A DNA stretch of 19,007 bases, taken from positions 29,353 to 48,359 of the forward strand of contig DHYU01000057.1 in NCBI GenBank assembly GCA_002415485.1, read 5' to 3'. The stretch's first letter is position 1. Every line of letters begins with the position of its first letter. The notes under the pieces are model-generated. The model searched no databases. It was not told where the DNA came from and was given only the letters and a program-made list of their open reading frames with translations. The position numbers and the translations under genes were made by a program. The DNA comes from Proteobacteria bacterium UBA5122. Lineage in GTDB: Bacteria; Pseudomonadota; Gammaproteobacteria; Tenderiales; Tenderiaceae. Positions 1 through 8,085 of the stretch are shown piece by piece.

Positions 1-972
1 CGCCCGCTCTACGACTGGTTCCTGGAGACACTGCAAACCGAGCACCGCCCGCAGCAGATCGAATTCTCGCGTCTGAATCTGGAACACACCGTCACCAGCA
101 AACGCAAACTCACCGAGCTGGTCAGCGACGGCCACGTCGAAGGCTGGGACGACCCACGCATGCCGACCATCGCCGGGCTGCGCCGCCGCGGTTACACCCC
201 CGCCGCGCTGCACGAATTCTGCAAACGCATCGGTGTCACCCGCTCCGACAACACCGTCGAGATGGCCTCGCTCGAAGACTGCATCCGTGGTGACCTCAAC
301 GACAACGCACCACGTGCGATGGCCGTGCTCAAACCGATCAAGGTCGTCATCACCGACTACCCTGAAGATCAGGTGCAAGAACTGCAGATGGCCAACCATC
401 CGCAAAAAGAAGAGATGGGCAAACGTATCGTGCCCTTCTGCCGCGAGCTGTACATCGACGAAGAAGACTTCAAGGAAGTGCCACCACCGAAATACAAACG
501 CCTGATCCCCGGCGGCGAAGTGCGCCTGCGCGGCGCCTACGTCATCCGCTGTGACGAGGTGATCAAAGACGAACACGGCAACATCATTGAGCTGCGCTGC
601 AGCCACGATGCCGCCACGCTCGGCGCCAATCCCGAAGGCCGCAAGGTCAAAGGCGTCATCCATTGGGTCTCGGCCAAACACGCCATCGAGGCCGAGATGC
701 GCCTCTACGATCGCCTGTTCAACCACCCGACACCGGACAACAGCAAAGACGGCAAGAACTACACGGACCACATCAACGCCGACTCACTGCTGACGCTGAC
801 CCGCTGCTACCTCGAACCCAGCCTCGCCCATGCCGAGACCGGGCTGGGCTATCAGTTCGAGCGCGAAGGCTACTTCTGCCGCGACCCGCTGACCCTGGCC
901 GACGGCAAACCTGTCTTCAACCGCACCGTCACGCTGCGCGACAGCTGGGCCAAGATCGAACAGCAGGGATAA
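1..972 (+). CDS. glnS: Glutaminyl-tRNA synthetase, C-terminal 323 residues (5' end outside window)
   Basis: Charges tRNA-Gln with glutamine in the cytoplasm (class I aminoacyl-tRNA synthetase). The frame is open from base 1, so the catalytic N-terminus with the HIGH motif lies upstream of the window. Visible landmarks match E. coli GlnRS almost block by block: YDWFLETL, EFSRLNLE, the KMSKS-like loop (TSKRKL, bases 94-111), HVEGWDDPRMPTI, GLRRRGYTPAALHEFCKRIGV, NTVEMASLE, NDNAPRAMAV, then the anticodon-binding beta-barrels with YKRLIPGGEVRLR, KGVIHWVSAKHA, QFEREGYFC and the terminal KPVFNRTVTLRDSWAK. The loop has Thr where E. coli has Met (MSKRKL). The stop is followed after only 7 bases by the next gene, so the two may be co-transcribed. 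Identification is very secure. Confidence 0.97.
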   Translation, partial: RPLYDWFLETLQTEHRPQQIEFSRLNLEHTVTSKRKLTELVSDGHVEGWDDPRMPTIAGLRRRGYTPAALHEFCKRIGVTRSDNTVEMASLEDCIRGDLNDNAPRAMAVLKPIKVVITDYPEDQVQELQMANHPQKEEMGKRIVPFCRELYIDEEDFKEVPPPKYKRLIPGGEVRLRGAYVIRCDEVIKDEHGNIIELRCSHDAATLGANPEGRKVKGVIHWVSAKHAIEAEMRLYDRLFNHPTPDNSKDGKNYTDHINADSLLTLTRCYLEPSLAHAETGLGYQFEREGYFCRDPLTLADGKPVFNRTVTLRDSWAKIEQQG

Positions 973-979
973 GACCACC

Positions 980-1978
980 GTGCGTCGCCTCGTCGCACTG
1001 CTCACCCTCGGCTGGCTGCTGCCTACCCTCGCCGGTAGTGCAGTTGCCGCCGTGGCGGTCAGTGGCAGCTTCATCGCCCACGACACCTGTCCGGCCTACG
1101 TCTCCAAAAACAAACAGACCAACCCCGGCGACGTCCGGCTACAAGCCAAGCGCGATTACCCGATTCGCGAGGCCAACAAGACCCAGGCGCCCGACTGGCT
1201 GCGCATCGACATCACCGAGGCCCAACCCTCTCTGCGCTGGGTATCGATCGACTGCGGCACTCACACGCTCAGTCCCTCCCCCAGTCAGACCAGCGCCGCA
1301 CCCGCCAAGACCAAGGCCGCCTGCAACACGCCAGACCTGGCCGACAGCTACGTGCTCGCCCTCAGCTGGCAACCGGCCTTCTGTCAGGACAATCGTGACA
1401 AGGCCGAATGCCGCCGCGAACCGGTCGACCACGGCATCAGCCTGCACGGCCTCTGGCCCAACAAACAAAGCTGCGGTATCAAATACGGCTTCTGTGGCGA
1501 CTACCAACAGGTACAACGCCCGTTCTGTGATTACAGCGCCCTAACACTCAGCAGCGGCACCCGCCAGCAACTGGACGCCGTCATGCCCAGCGCCAAGGCC
1601 GGCAGCTGCCTGCAACGCCATCAATGGCACAAACACGGCAGCTGCCAGACTCAATGGAGCCAGGATCAATACTTTGCACTGGCCAGCCGCCTGACCCACG
1701 AATTCGGCCAAGGCCCCGTCGGCGCGCTGATCCGCCAACACCAGGGCCGCCACCTCGACAAATCCACGCTGCTCCAGGCCATCGACCAACACTACGGCCC
1801 CGGCAGCCGACAGCGCACCAGCCTGATCTGCAAGGGCAAGATGCTGGTCGAGATCCGGCTGCAACTGCCATCTACACTCAGCGCCAACGACACACTCGCC
1901 CGCGCACTCGCCAACGCCACCCCCGCATCGAACGACCGCTGCGACAGCCGCCTCTATATCGATGCACCGGGCCCTTAG
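980..1978 (+). CDS. Secreted ribonuclease T2 family protein (RNase I-like)
   Basis: Periplasmic or secreted endoribonuclease of the T2 family, which cleaves RNA through 2',3'-cyclic phosphates. GTG start chosen because it lies 7 bases after glnS and begins a clear signal peptide (MRRLVALLTLGWLLPTLAGSA, cleavage near residues 20-25). Residues about 28-115 form an extra N-terminal region with several Cys, not needed in the core fold. The T2 domain starts near residue 122 (YVLALSWQPAFC); active-site box I is HGLWP at 156-160 and box II is HQWHKHGSC at 214-222. Box II normally has Glu before the aromatic residue (HEWxKHG; YEYAKHG in E. coli RNase I); here it is Gln215, while His156, His214, Lys218 and His219 are kept. 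332 residues, longer than E. coli RNase I (268). Family assignment secure; activity level uncertain. Confidence 0.9.
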   Translation: MRRLVALLTLGWLLPTLAGSAVAAVAVSGSFIAHDTCPAYVSKNKQTNPGDVRLQAKRDYPIREANKTQAPDWLRIDITEAQPSLRWVSIDCGTHTLSPSPSQTSAAPAKTKAACNTPDLADSYVLALSWQPAFCQDNRDKAECRREPVDHGISLHGLWPNKQSCGIKYGFCGDYQQVQRPFCDYSALTLSSGTRQQLDAVMPSAKAGSCLQRHQWHKHGSCQTQWSQDQYFALASRLTHEFGQGPVGALIRQHQGRHLDKSTLLQAIDQHYGPGSRQRTSLICKGKMLVEIRLQLPSTLSANDTLARALANATPASNDRCDSRLYIDAPGP

Positions 1979-2072
1979 CCATGGCAAACGGCCGCTGGAA
2001 CTTTCGTTCATGCGATAATGTCCCAGCCTGAAAATTTAGAATACGTAATCGGTCACACAGAAGGGGGAAACG

Positions 2073-2525
2073 ATGGACTTTATCCAACAATTTGGTTCGC
2101 ACTGGCTCTGGTTTGCATTCAGCGGCGTGCTACTCATACTCGAGATCTTCTTCGGCAGCTTCCGCTTCATGGCCGCCAGCATCGCTGCCATCGTCGTCGG
2201 CGTCCTCAGCCACCTGTTCCCCTACGTCGGCGTCTCAATTGAACTGCTGTTCTTTGTCGTCCTCGCCAGCACCTGCATCTGGCTCGCCAACTCCTTCGTC
2301 AAGGAACACAAACAAAAAACCGAACACCTCAAGCGCATCTACCGCGAACAGGCCTACGTCGGCCAGGAATACACCCTCGACACCCCAATGTCGAACGGCC
2401 AAGGCAACATCTCGCTCGACGGTGTCACCTGGCAGCTGCGTGGTCCCGACTGCGACAAAGGCCAGACCATCCGCGTGCTCGAAATGGGCCAAGGCATGCT
2501 GCGCGTGGAGCCTGTCGGCGCCTAA
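2073..2525 (+). CDS. NfeD-family membrane protein (short form)
   Basis: Small NfeD-type protein, 150 residues. Hydrophobic segments at about residues 11-32 and 38-70 give a short membrane anchor, followed by a basic linker (KEHKQKTEHLKR) and a C-terminal OB-fold-like domain (about 85-150, ending in MGQGMLRVEPVGA). Start chosen because AAGGGGG lies 6-10 bases upstream of the ATG. Short NfeD proteins usually work with an SPFH/stomatin partner in membrane quality control (YbbJ/QmcA in E. coli), but no SPFH gene is seen here, so this copy is an orphan within the window. It sits about 95 bases after the RNase gene and ends just before a hairpin. Function beyond the family name is unknown. Confidence 0.8.
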   Translation: MDFIQQFGSHWLWFAFSGVLLILEIFFGSFRFMAASIAAIVVGVLSHLFPYVGVSIELLFFVVLASTCIWLANSFVKEHKQKTEHLKRIYREQAYVGQEYTLDTPMSNGQGNISLDGVTWQLRGPDCDKGQTIRVLEMGQGMLRVEPVGA

Positions 2526-2553
2526 AAGGCTCACTCCAGCCTCACACCAACAC

Positions 2554-2577
2554 AAGCGCCCGTCATGGCGGGCGCTT
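2554..2577 (+). terminator. Hairpin terminator after the NfeD gene
   Basis: A perfect 9-bp stem (AAGCGCCCG 2554-2562, CGGGCGCTT 2569-2577) with a 6-base loop, starting 28 bases after the NfeD stop codon. The 3' side ends in TTT then GCGTT, so the U-tract is short. Likely ends the glnS/RNase/nfeD transcription unit. Confidence 0.65.
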
Positions 2578-2687
2578 TGCGTTATCCCCCCTCAGATCTG
2601 ACTCCATCCCTACACGCCTGCCCGCAGGCAAGGCCCAAGACATACACCCCATCCATCTAATCCCCTGCTGTTTTTATTGTTCTTATT

Positions 2688-2706
2688 GATAATGATTATC
2701 ATTTGT
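2688..2706 (+). promoter_or_regulatory. Fur box upstream of the bfd-bfr-bfr operon
   Basis: GATAATGATTATCATTTGT matches 15 of 19 positions of the classical Fur box GATAATGATAATCATTATC, including an almost perfect 7-1-7 dyad (ATAATGATTATCATT). It lies 43 bases before the bfd start codon in an AT-rich stretch expected to carry the promoter. Predicted effect: Fe-Fur represses (or otherwise controls) iron mobilisation and storage genes downstream. Confidence 0.85.
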
Positions 2707-2748
2707 GCTTTCATTGTCACCACAGGTATCGGGCACGAGGTACAGACA

Positions 2749-3027
2749 ATGTTTATATGCATTTGTGAAGGCATCACCGAAAAACAGATCATGGGCGCAA
2801 TCGCCAATGGCGCGAACTCAGTACGTGAGCTACAGGCCACGCTCGGTGTCGCCAGCCAGTGCGGCCAATGCGGTCGATGTGCCCATAAACTCATCAAGCA
2901 GCAGCACGGCACTCAACAGACTGCGTCCCCCTATCCTTGCGGTGCCACCAAAAAATGCCGCCGCAGTGCCTCCGCATGCACATCGTCCGCCCCACTCACA
3001 GCCAAATCACTTTCTATCAATCACTAA
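2749..3027 (+). CDS. bfd: Bacterioferritin-associated ferredoxin
   Basis: [2Fe-2S] protein that docks on bacterioferritin and passes electrons to reduce and release stored iron. The four ligands Cys4, Cys6, Cys38 and Cys41 have exactly the spacing of E. coli Bfd (C-x-C, 31 residues, C-x2-C); a further Cys44 is present. Start chosen at the ATG giving MFICICEG, with GAGG 8 bases upstream; a longer frame would add 24 hydrophobic residues read through the Fur box and is rejected. At 92 residues it is longer than E. coli Bfd (64); the tail after residue 55 is Ser/Cys-rich, low-complexity and of no evident function. It is the first gene of an iron operon, 10 bases before the first bacterioferritin. 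Confidence 0.92.
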   Translation: MFICICEGITEKQIMGAIANGANSVRELQATLGVASQCGQCGRCAHKLIKQQHGTQQTASPYPCGATKKCRRSASACTSSAPLTAKSLSINH

Positions 3028-3037
3028 GGTCACATCT

Positions 3038-3502
3038 ATGAAAGGCGACAAGCCCACAATCAAACTCCTTAACCAGGTACTCAAAAATGAGCTAACGGCC
3101 ACCAACCAGTTATTCCTGCACGCCCGCATGTATCGAAACTGGGGCCTGAATGAACTCAACGAAGCTTCTTATAAGGCATCGATCAAGGCCATGAAACAAG
3201 CAGATCGTCTGATCGAACGCGTACTGTTTCTTGAAGGCCTGCCGAATTTGCAAGACCTCGGAAAACTGCGCATAGGCGAAGAAGCACAGGAAATGCTCAA
3301 TGCCGATCTGGCGCTGTTTACCGTTCACCGTCAACTTTTGATTGAAGTCGTCGCGCATTGTGAAAAGAGCTCTGACTATGTCAGCCGCGAACTACTCGAA
3401 TCCCTGCTCGAACACACTGAAGAACATATCGATTGGCTGGAAACTCAGAACAGTCTCATCAACGACGTAGGCATTCAGAACTATCTTCAAAAAATGATGT
3501 AA
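3038..3502 (+). CDS. bfr: Bacterioferritin, heme-binding subunit lacking ferroxidase ligands
   Basis: Subunit of the 24-mer iron-storage cage, 154 residues, aligning without gaps to E. coli Bfr (158) at the ferroxidase and heme positions. The heme-bridging Met52 is present, as are Glu18 and His130, but the other di-iron ligands are replaced: Glu51 to Ala, His54 to Gln, Glu94 to Phe, Glu127 to Thr. It should therefore bind heme but not oxidise iron itself. This is the pattern described for the heme-type partner in two-subunit bacterioferritins of Neisseria, Magnetospirillum and Pseudomonas putida. It precedes the complementary subunit by 13 bases, so mixed cages are likely. Start ATG follows TAAGGT; MKGDK is the usual Bfr N-terminus. 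Confidence 0.93.
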   Translation: MKGDKPTIKLLNQVLKNELTATNQLFLHARMYRNWGLNELNEASYKASIKAMKQADRLIERVLFLEGLPNLQDLGKLRIGEEAQEMLNADLALFTVHRQLLIEVVAHCEKSSDYVSRELLESLLEHTEEHIDWLETQNSLINDVGIQNYLQKMM

Positions 3503-3515
3503 AAGGAACGACGCT

Positions 3516-3983
3516 ATGAAGGGCAATAAAAAAGTTATCACTGCACTGAACAAACTATTAGCCGGCGAGCTGACCGCCATGGATCAATACTTTGTACATT
3601 CACGCATGCTCGAAGACTGGGGCTTCAGTAAATTGTATGAACGCATCAATCACGAAATGGACGATGAAAAACAACACGCCGACATGCTCATCAAACGCAT
3701 TCTATTTCTCGAAGGCACCCCCGAAGTTGCAAACCGCGCAGCACTCAACATAGGCAAAGATGTGCCTTCATTACTGGCCAATGACCTCGCGCTGGAGAAT
3801 CAGGTCGTCACAGACCTCAAAGAAGTGATCGCCCTATGTGAAAAGGAACAGGACTACCAAAGTCGCGAGATCCTCGAAACCATGCTGGCCGACACCGAAG
3901 AAGACCACGCCTATTGGCTGGAAAAACAATTAGGACTCATCGATAAGATTGGGCTGCAAAACTATCTGCAATCCCAGATCTAA
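3516..3983 (+). CDS. bfr: Bacterioferritin, ferroxidase-active subunit lacking heme methionine
   Basis: Second bacterioferritin subunit, 155 residues. The di-iron ferroxidase ligands are kept: Glu18, Glu51, His54, Glu94, and Glu128/His131 in an EEDH arrangement one residue longer than E. coli's Glu127/His130. The heme ligand Met52 is replaced by Lys. It should oxidise Fe(II) for storage, while its neighbour supplies heme for electron transfer from Bfd. AAAGGAACGACGCT gives a good ribosome binding site before the ATG. Last gene of the bfd-bfr-bfr operon, followed by a hairpin at 4003-4025. Confidence 0.94.
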   Translation: MKGNKKVITALNKLLAGELTAMDQYFVHSRMLEDWGFSKLYERINHEMDDEKQHADMLIKRILFLEGTPEVANRAALNIGKDVPSLLANDLALENQVVTDLKEVIALCEKEQDYQSREILETMLADTEEDHAYWLEKQLGLIDKIGLQNYLQSQI

Positions 3984-4002
3984 AATAAACCCCTATCTAA
4001 AC

Positions 4003-4025
4003 GGCCAGGGCATCATACCCTGGCC
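4003..4025. terminator. Hairpin between convergent bfr and ybbP
   Basis: Perfect 8-bp stem GGCCAGGG/CCCTGGCC with a 7-base loop, 19 bases after the bfr stop and 22 bases before the end of the opposing permease gene. No U-tract on either side, so termination is inferred from the convergent position. Confidence 0.5.
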
Positions 4026-4046
4026 ACTCCTCACGACAATCTCTCG

Positions 4047-6536
4047 TCATACCCGCTGCAACACCTGCAACGGTGGCTGCACCACCACCCGCCGCGTGCC
4101 CAGGGTGCCGGCAATGCCGACAATCAATGCCCCCAGCAACATGCCGCCCAGCCACAGGCTGGGACCGGGGATGTAGCTGAGTTCAAACACCTGACTGGCG
4201 ACGATCATGCCGACACCCCCGGCAACGATGGCGGCGACCAGCCCCGACAACATCCCCAGGCCTGCGTATTCGAGCATCAGGCTGCGCATGATCTGATCGC
4301 GCCGCGCGCCGAGCATACGCATCACCGCAGCCTCGCGCAGGCGCTCATCGAGCGTGCTGTAAATCGCCGCGTACATCACCATCAAACCGGCGGCGAGCGT
4401 GAACAGGAAGACAAACTCCACCGCCAACACCACACGATCAACGATGCTGCGCACATGATCGATGATACCCGCGACATCTATCACGGTGATGTTCGGAAAC
4501 TGCTGCACCAGGGCATTGAGCAATTCATGTTGCGCCGGTGGCAGATAAAAACCACTGATGTATGAGGCCGGATAAGAATCGAGCACCGCCGTCGGTGCAA
4601 TGACAAAAAAGTTGGGGCGGAAGGTGTCCCACTCCACCGTACGCAAACTCGTCACCTCGGCCTCAAAATCAAAACCACCGATTTGATACAACATCACATC
4701 ACCGAGCTTCACGCCCAAGGCCTCGGCAATGCCATCCTCCAACGACAACTGCGCGCGTGTACTATTCGCCTGCCACCACTGACCGGCAATCACCTCGTTT
4801 TCAGCCGGCACCTCATCGGTCCATGTCAGATTAAACTCACGCTGCGCCAGACGCTGGCCACGCTCGGTATCAAACGCAGTGGGGTCGATGGTTGTACCAT
4901 TGATCGCCACCAGCCGTGCCCGCACCATCGGATAGAGGTCCGGCACCACGGCCTGCTGTTGCTGGAAGAACTGCTGCACGGCGGGCAGTTGTTCTGATTG
5001 AATGTTGATCAGAAAACGATTCGGCGTATCGGCCGGCAACCTGCCCTGCCACTCGTCCATCAGGTCCGTGCGCACCACCGCCAACAGCAACAAGGCCATC
5101 AGGCCGATGCTAAACCCCACCATCTGCAACACACTGCTGTTGCCGCGGCGCGAGATATTCATCAAGGCCACCCGCCACGCGGCGCGGCCGTGATGCACAC
5201 CACGGCGCAGCAGCAACAACATCAACCACGCGACGAGCCCCAACAGCATCAACACCAGCAACAAACCGCCCAGGCTCGCCAGCGCCAGCTTGAGGTTATT
5301 GGCCTGCACCAGCACCAGACTCAGTATCGCCAGCAAGGCCGCGCCATAGGCCAGCAATGCGTTTGGTGCCGCCGCGCCCAGGTCACGACGCAACACGCGC
5401 AGCGTCGGCACGTTACGCAACTGCATGATCGGTGGCATCGCAAAGCCGAGCAAGGTGATAAAGCCGGTCAACACACCCAGCAGCCACGGCCACCACCCGG
5501 CGGCAGGCAGTTCAAAATTGGCCAGCGGCCCCAGCACCGCCACCAAGGCCCATTGACCGAGATAACCAATGATCGTGCCCAGCACACTCGCGCTCAGCGC
5601 CAACAGCAACAACTGGAATAGATAGATACGGCCGATGGTCTGCTGACTGGCGCCGACGCACCGCATCACCGCGCAGTGATCGAGATGGCGTTGCACATAA
5701 CGCCGCGCCGCCATCGCCACCGCCGTGCCGGCGAGCAATACACTGACCAGTGATGCCAGCCCCAAAAAGGCATCGGCCCGCTCCAGCGCCGTGCGCACCT
5801 CGGGCCGCGCATCCTGCACGTCCATCAGGCTCTGCCCCGGCAGCAGGCGCGGCTGCCATTCGTCACGCAGACTGTTGATCGTCGTACTGTCCCCGGCGAT
5901 CAACAACTGATGACTGAGGCGACTCGAGCTCTGCACCAGGCCGGTGGTGGCCAGGTCCTGTTCGTGGATCATCAACCGCGGCGCAATGGCAAACATCATG
6001 CCCTGGGTTTGATCGGGTTCACTGGTCAGCACCCGCGTCAGTTGCAGGCGTGTATCACCAACATCGATGTAATCGCCCACCTGCAGACCAAGCTTGCTGT
6101 AGAGCGAGACCGCCGCCCAGGCCTGACCGGGCACGGGCGCGTCATCGACCTGGGCATCGGGCGCAAACAACCTACTGCTGGCGCGCAGCTGCCCACGCAG
6201 CGGATAACCATCACTCACCGCCTTCAACGCCACCAACTGGCTCTCGCCGTCGGCAATGACCATGGTCGGAAACTCCACCGTCTGCGCGTATTCCATGCCC
6301 AGCGTCTGCAGCAACTCGATGCGCTCACTCTCAATCGCCGAGCGCGAACGCAGCGCCAGATCACCGCCGAGCATATCGCTGGCCTGGGTCGCCAACGCAC
6401 GATGGATACGATCGGTAAAAAAGGCCACCGACGTCACTGCCGCGACGGCGATCACCAAGGCCAGCGCCAACACGCCCAACTCGGAGGCACGCCAATCCCG
6501 CGCCAGTTGGCGGAGTGCCAGTCGTAGCGCAATCAT
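4047..6536 (-). CDS. ybbP: ABC transporter permease, YbbP/FtsX-like
   Basis: 829-residue integral membrane permease of the FtsX/MacB/LolC superfamily. N-terminal helix (about 18-40, VLALALVIAVAAVTSVAFF), a large extracytoplasmic domain, a helix cluster around 260-440, a second periplasmic region about 500-690, and three C-terminal helices (about 695-820) containing the FtsX-like VMRMLGARRDQIMRSL motif. The layout and length fit E. coli YbbP (804). Its start overlaps the end of the ATPase gene by 4 bases (ATGA), so the two are translationally coupled and form one transporter. Substrate is unknown; the link with tesA in many genomes suggests envelope lipid or lipoprotein handling, which is inference. 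Confidence 0.9.
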   Translation of the reverse strand: MIALRLALRQLARDWRASELGVLALALVIAVAAVTSVAFFTDRIHRALATQASDMLGGDLALRSRSAIESERIELLQTLGMEYAQTVEFPTMVIADGESQLVALKAVSDGYPLRGQLRASSRLFAPDAQVDDAPVPGQAWAAVSLYSKLGLQVGDYIDVGDTRLQLTRVLTSEPDQTQGMMFAIAPRLMIHEQDLATTGLVQSSSRLSHQLLIAGDSTTINSLRDEWQPRLLPGQSLMDVQDARPEVRTALERADAFLGLASLVSVLLAGTAVAMAARRYVQRHLDHCAVMRCVGASQQTIGRIYLFQLLLLALSASVLGTIIGYLGQWALVAVLGPLANFELPAAGWWPWLLGVLTGFITLLGFAMPPIMQLRNVPTLRVLRRDLGAAAPNALLAYGAALLAILSLVLVQANNLKLALASLGGLLLVLMLLGLVAWLMLLLLRRGVHHGRAAWRVALMNISRRGNSSVLQMVGFSIGLMALLLLAVVRTDLMDEWQGRLPADTPNRFLINIQSEQLPAVQQFFQQQQAVVPDLYPMVRARLVAINGTTIDPTAFDTERGQRLAQREFNLTWTDEVPAENEVIAGQWWQANSTRAQLSLEDGIAEALGVKLGDVMLYQIGGFDFEAEVTSLRTVEWDTFRPNFFVIAPTAVLDSYPASYISGFYLPPAQHELLNALVQQFPNITVIDVAGIIDHVRSIVDRVVLAVEFVFLFTLAAGLMVMYAAIYSTLDERLREAAVMRMLGARRDQIMRSLMLEYAGLGMLSGLVAAIVAGGVGMIVASQVFELSYIPGPSLWLGGMLLGALIVGIAGTLGTRRVVVQPPLQVLQRV

Positions 6537-7210
6537 GAGGCGTCCTGCAAACGGCCGTCGACCAGCTCCAGGCGGCGCTGGCAGCGTTCAGCCAGGTGAT
6601 GGTCGTGCGTCACCAACACCAGGGTCGTGCCCTGCTCGGCATTGAGTTGAAACAGCAGCTCGATGATGCGCTCGCCGGTGTTGCGATCGAGGTTGCCGGT
6701 CGGCTCATCGGCCAACAACAGGCTGGGGTGCGGCGCAAAGGCACGGGCAATCGCCACCCGCTGCTGCTCACCGCCGGAGAGTTGTTTCGGGTAATGGCTC
6801 AGCCGCGCCTCCAGCCCCACCCGCGCCAGCACCTGCCGCGCCACCGCCTGCGCATCGTCACGCCCGGCCAGCTCCAGCGGCAGCATCACATTCTCCAGCG
6901 CCGTCAGATTCGGCAACAACTGAAAGGCCTGAAAGACAAAGCCCATCTTGTCACCCCGCAGCCGCGCACGGCCGTCCTCGTCCAAATCAAACAGCGATTC
7001 GCCATCGATCTGCACACAGCCCGCCGTCGGCGTATCCAGCCCGGCCAGCAGCCCCAACAGCGTTGACTTACCCGCACCCGACGCACCGACGATGGCCACC
7101 GTTTCACCGGCATATATCTCCAGGTCCACCCCATGCAGCAGCGTCAGCTCACCCTCGGGGCTGATCACCTGCTTGCGTAAACCATCCACCTGCAATACCG
7201 GCGCCGACAT
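6533..7210 (-). CDS. ybbA: ABC transporter ATP-binding protein, YbbA-like
   Basis: 225-residue ATPase of the LolD/MacB class, energising the YbbP permease. Walker A GASGAGKST (about 41-49), Q-loop (FVFQAFQLLP), signature LSGGEQQR, Walker B LLLADEPTG and the H-loop LVTHD are all intact. A longer open frame to 7270 exists, but the start MSAPVLQVDGL is preferred because AAGGAG lies 6 bases upstream and the extra 20 residues do not resemble the family. Head-to-head with tesA across 95 bases, the same arrangement as in E. coli. Confidence 0.95.
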   Translation of the reverse strand: MSAPVLQVDGLRKQVISPEGELTLLHGVDLEIYAGETVAIVGASGAGKSTLLGLLAGLDTPTAGCVQIDGESLFDLDEDGRARLRGDKMGFVFQAFQLLPNLTALENVMLPLELAGRDDAQAVARQVLARVGLEARLSHYPKQLSGGEQQRVAIARAFAPHPSLLLADEPTGNLDRNTGERIIELLFQLNAEQGTTLVLVTHDHHLAERCQRRLELVDGRLQDAS

Positions 7211-7305
7211 CGACCACTCCTTAATTGAATACGATTGCATACTGAGACTACCGGAAGCGCACAAGTTCACAAAACTTTTGAGCGCACAGTGGTAAACTGC
7301 CCTCC

Positions 7306-7944
7306 ATGCTGCGTTCGCGTTTATTCAAACTTTTTGCGCTGTTGCTGCTGTGCCTGCCACTGGCGGCGCAGGCACTAGCGCAGACCCCTGCCCCCAAAAT
7401 ACTCGTCCTCGGTGACAGCCTCAGCGCCGCCTACGGCATCCGTGCCGAGGCCGGTTGGGTCGCCTTGCTACAGGAACGCTTACGGAAAGAGGGTTACGAC
7501 CATCAGGTCATCAACGCCAGCATCAGCGGCGACACCACCGCCGGCGGCAACGCCCGCCTGCCCTCCCTGCTCGACCAACATCAACCCGCCATCACCATCA
7601 TCGAGCTCGGCGCCAACGACGGCCTGCGCGGGCTATCGTTAAAGACCATGCGCCAAAACCTCGTACAGATGACCCGCCTGGCACAACATCACCAAAGCCG
7701 GGTATTACTGATCGGCATGCAACTCCCCCCCAACTACGGCGCCGCCTACACCCAACTGTTCAGCCAAACCTATCAACACATCGCCAACGAATACCGAGTC
7801 GCCTTAGTCCCCTTCCTGTTTAAAGGCCTGCCCGACGATCAAGAACACTTCCTGCCAGACAACCTACACCCCAGCGAAAAGGCACAACCGATCTTATTGG
7901 AGACCGTGTGGCCGGGGGTGTTGGGGTTGATTGAAGAAAGATAA
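7306..7944 (+). CDS. tesA: Periplasmic acyl-CoA thioesterase I / lysophospholipase L1 (GDSL hydrolase)
   Basis: SGNH/GDSL esterase hydrolysing acyl thioesters and lysophospholipids in the periplasm. Signal peptide at residues 1-25 (RLFKLFALLLLCLPLAAQALA). Block I GDSLSAAYG holds the Ser nucleophile, block II has the Gly in SISGDTTAGG, block III ELGANDGLRG holds the Asn, and block V DNLHPSEKAQ holds the Asp/His of the catalytic triad. 212 residues, as for E. coli TesA (208). The ATG at 7306 has no strong ribosome binding site. Last gene before the AT-rich insert; the following 160 bases contain only inverted repeats. Confidence 0.95.
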   Translation: MLRSRLFKLFALLLLCLPLAAQALAQTPAPKILVLGDSLSAAYGIRAEAGWVALLQERLRKEGYDHQVINASISGDTTAGGNARLPSLLDQHQPAITIIELGANDGLRGLSLKTMRQNLVQMTRLAQHHQSRVLLIGMQLPPNYGAAYTQLFSQTYQHIANEYRVALVPFLFKGLPDDQEHFLPDNLHPSEKAQPILLETVWPGVLGLIEER

Positions 7945-7983
7945 GGTGAGTGCAGCGTATGTGGGCGCAGATTGCATAAATAC

Positions 7984-8002
7984 AGGCATAGGTAACATGC
8001 CT
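7984..8002. repeat. Short inverted repeat after tesA
   Basis: AGGCAT (7984-7989) and ATGCCT (7997-8002) form a 6-bp stem with a 7-base loop, 40 bases after the tesA stop. No U-tract follows, so a role as terminator is only possible. Confidence 0.3.
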
Positions 8003-8036
8003 TGGATAAATATGCTACAAATGACGAACCGAGGGA

Positions 8037-8080
8037 TAGACGGACGATGTCCGTGATTACTTGCGGACGTTGTCCGCCTA
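8037..8080. repeat. Large dyad made of two GGAC-N3-GTCC palindromes
   Basis: Two 17-base arms (8037-8053 and 8064-8080) are inverted copies of each other at 14 of 17 positions, separated by 10 bases. Each arm is itself a palindrome: CGGAC-GAT-GTCCG and GCGGAC-GTT-GTCCGC. The structure could fold as a cruciform, act as a REP/BIME-like element, or be a recombinase-type binding site with paired arms. It ends 25 bases before the start codon of the recombinase-like gene and abuts its likely -10 element, which fits an operator. Confidence 0.65.
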
Positions 8081-8085
8081 CTGAC

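Noticed and set aside
2677..2748. Hydrophobic leader (MFLLIMIIICAFIV) in front of Bfd
   Set aside because: It runs through the Fur box, and Bfd is a cytoplasmic protein starting at the ATG at 2749.
4998..5621. A 207-residue plus-strand frame opposite the permease gene
   Set aside because: Antisense shadow of ybbP in GC-rich sequence; Gln/His/Arg-rich composition, no domain, no ribosome binding site. The same applies to 5910-6527 and 18014-18622.
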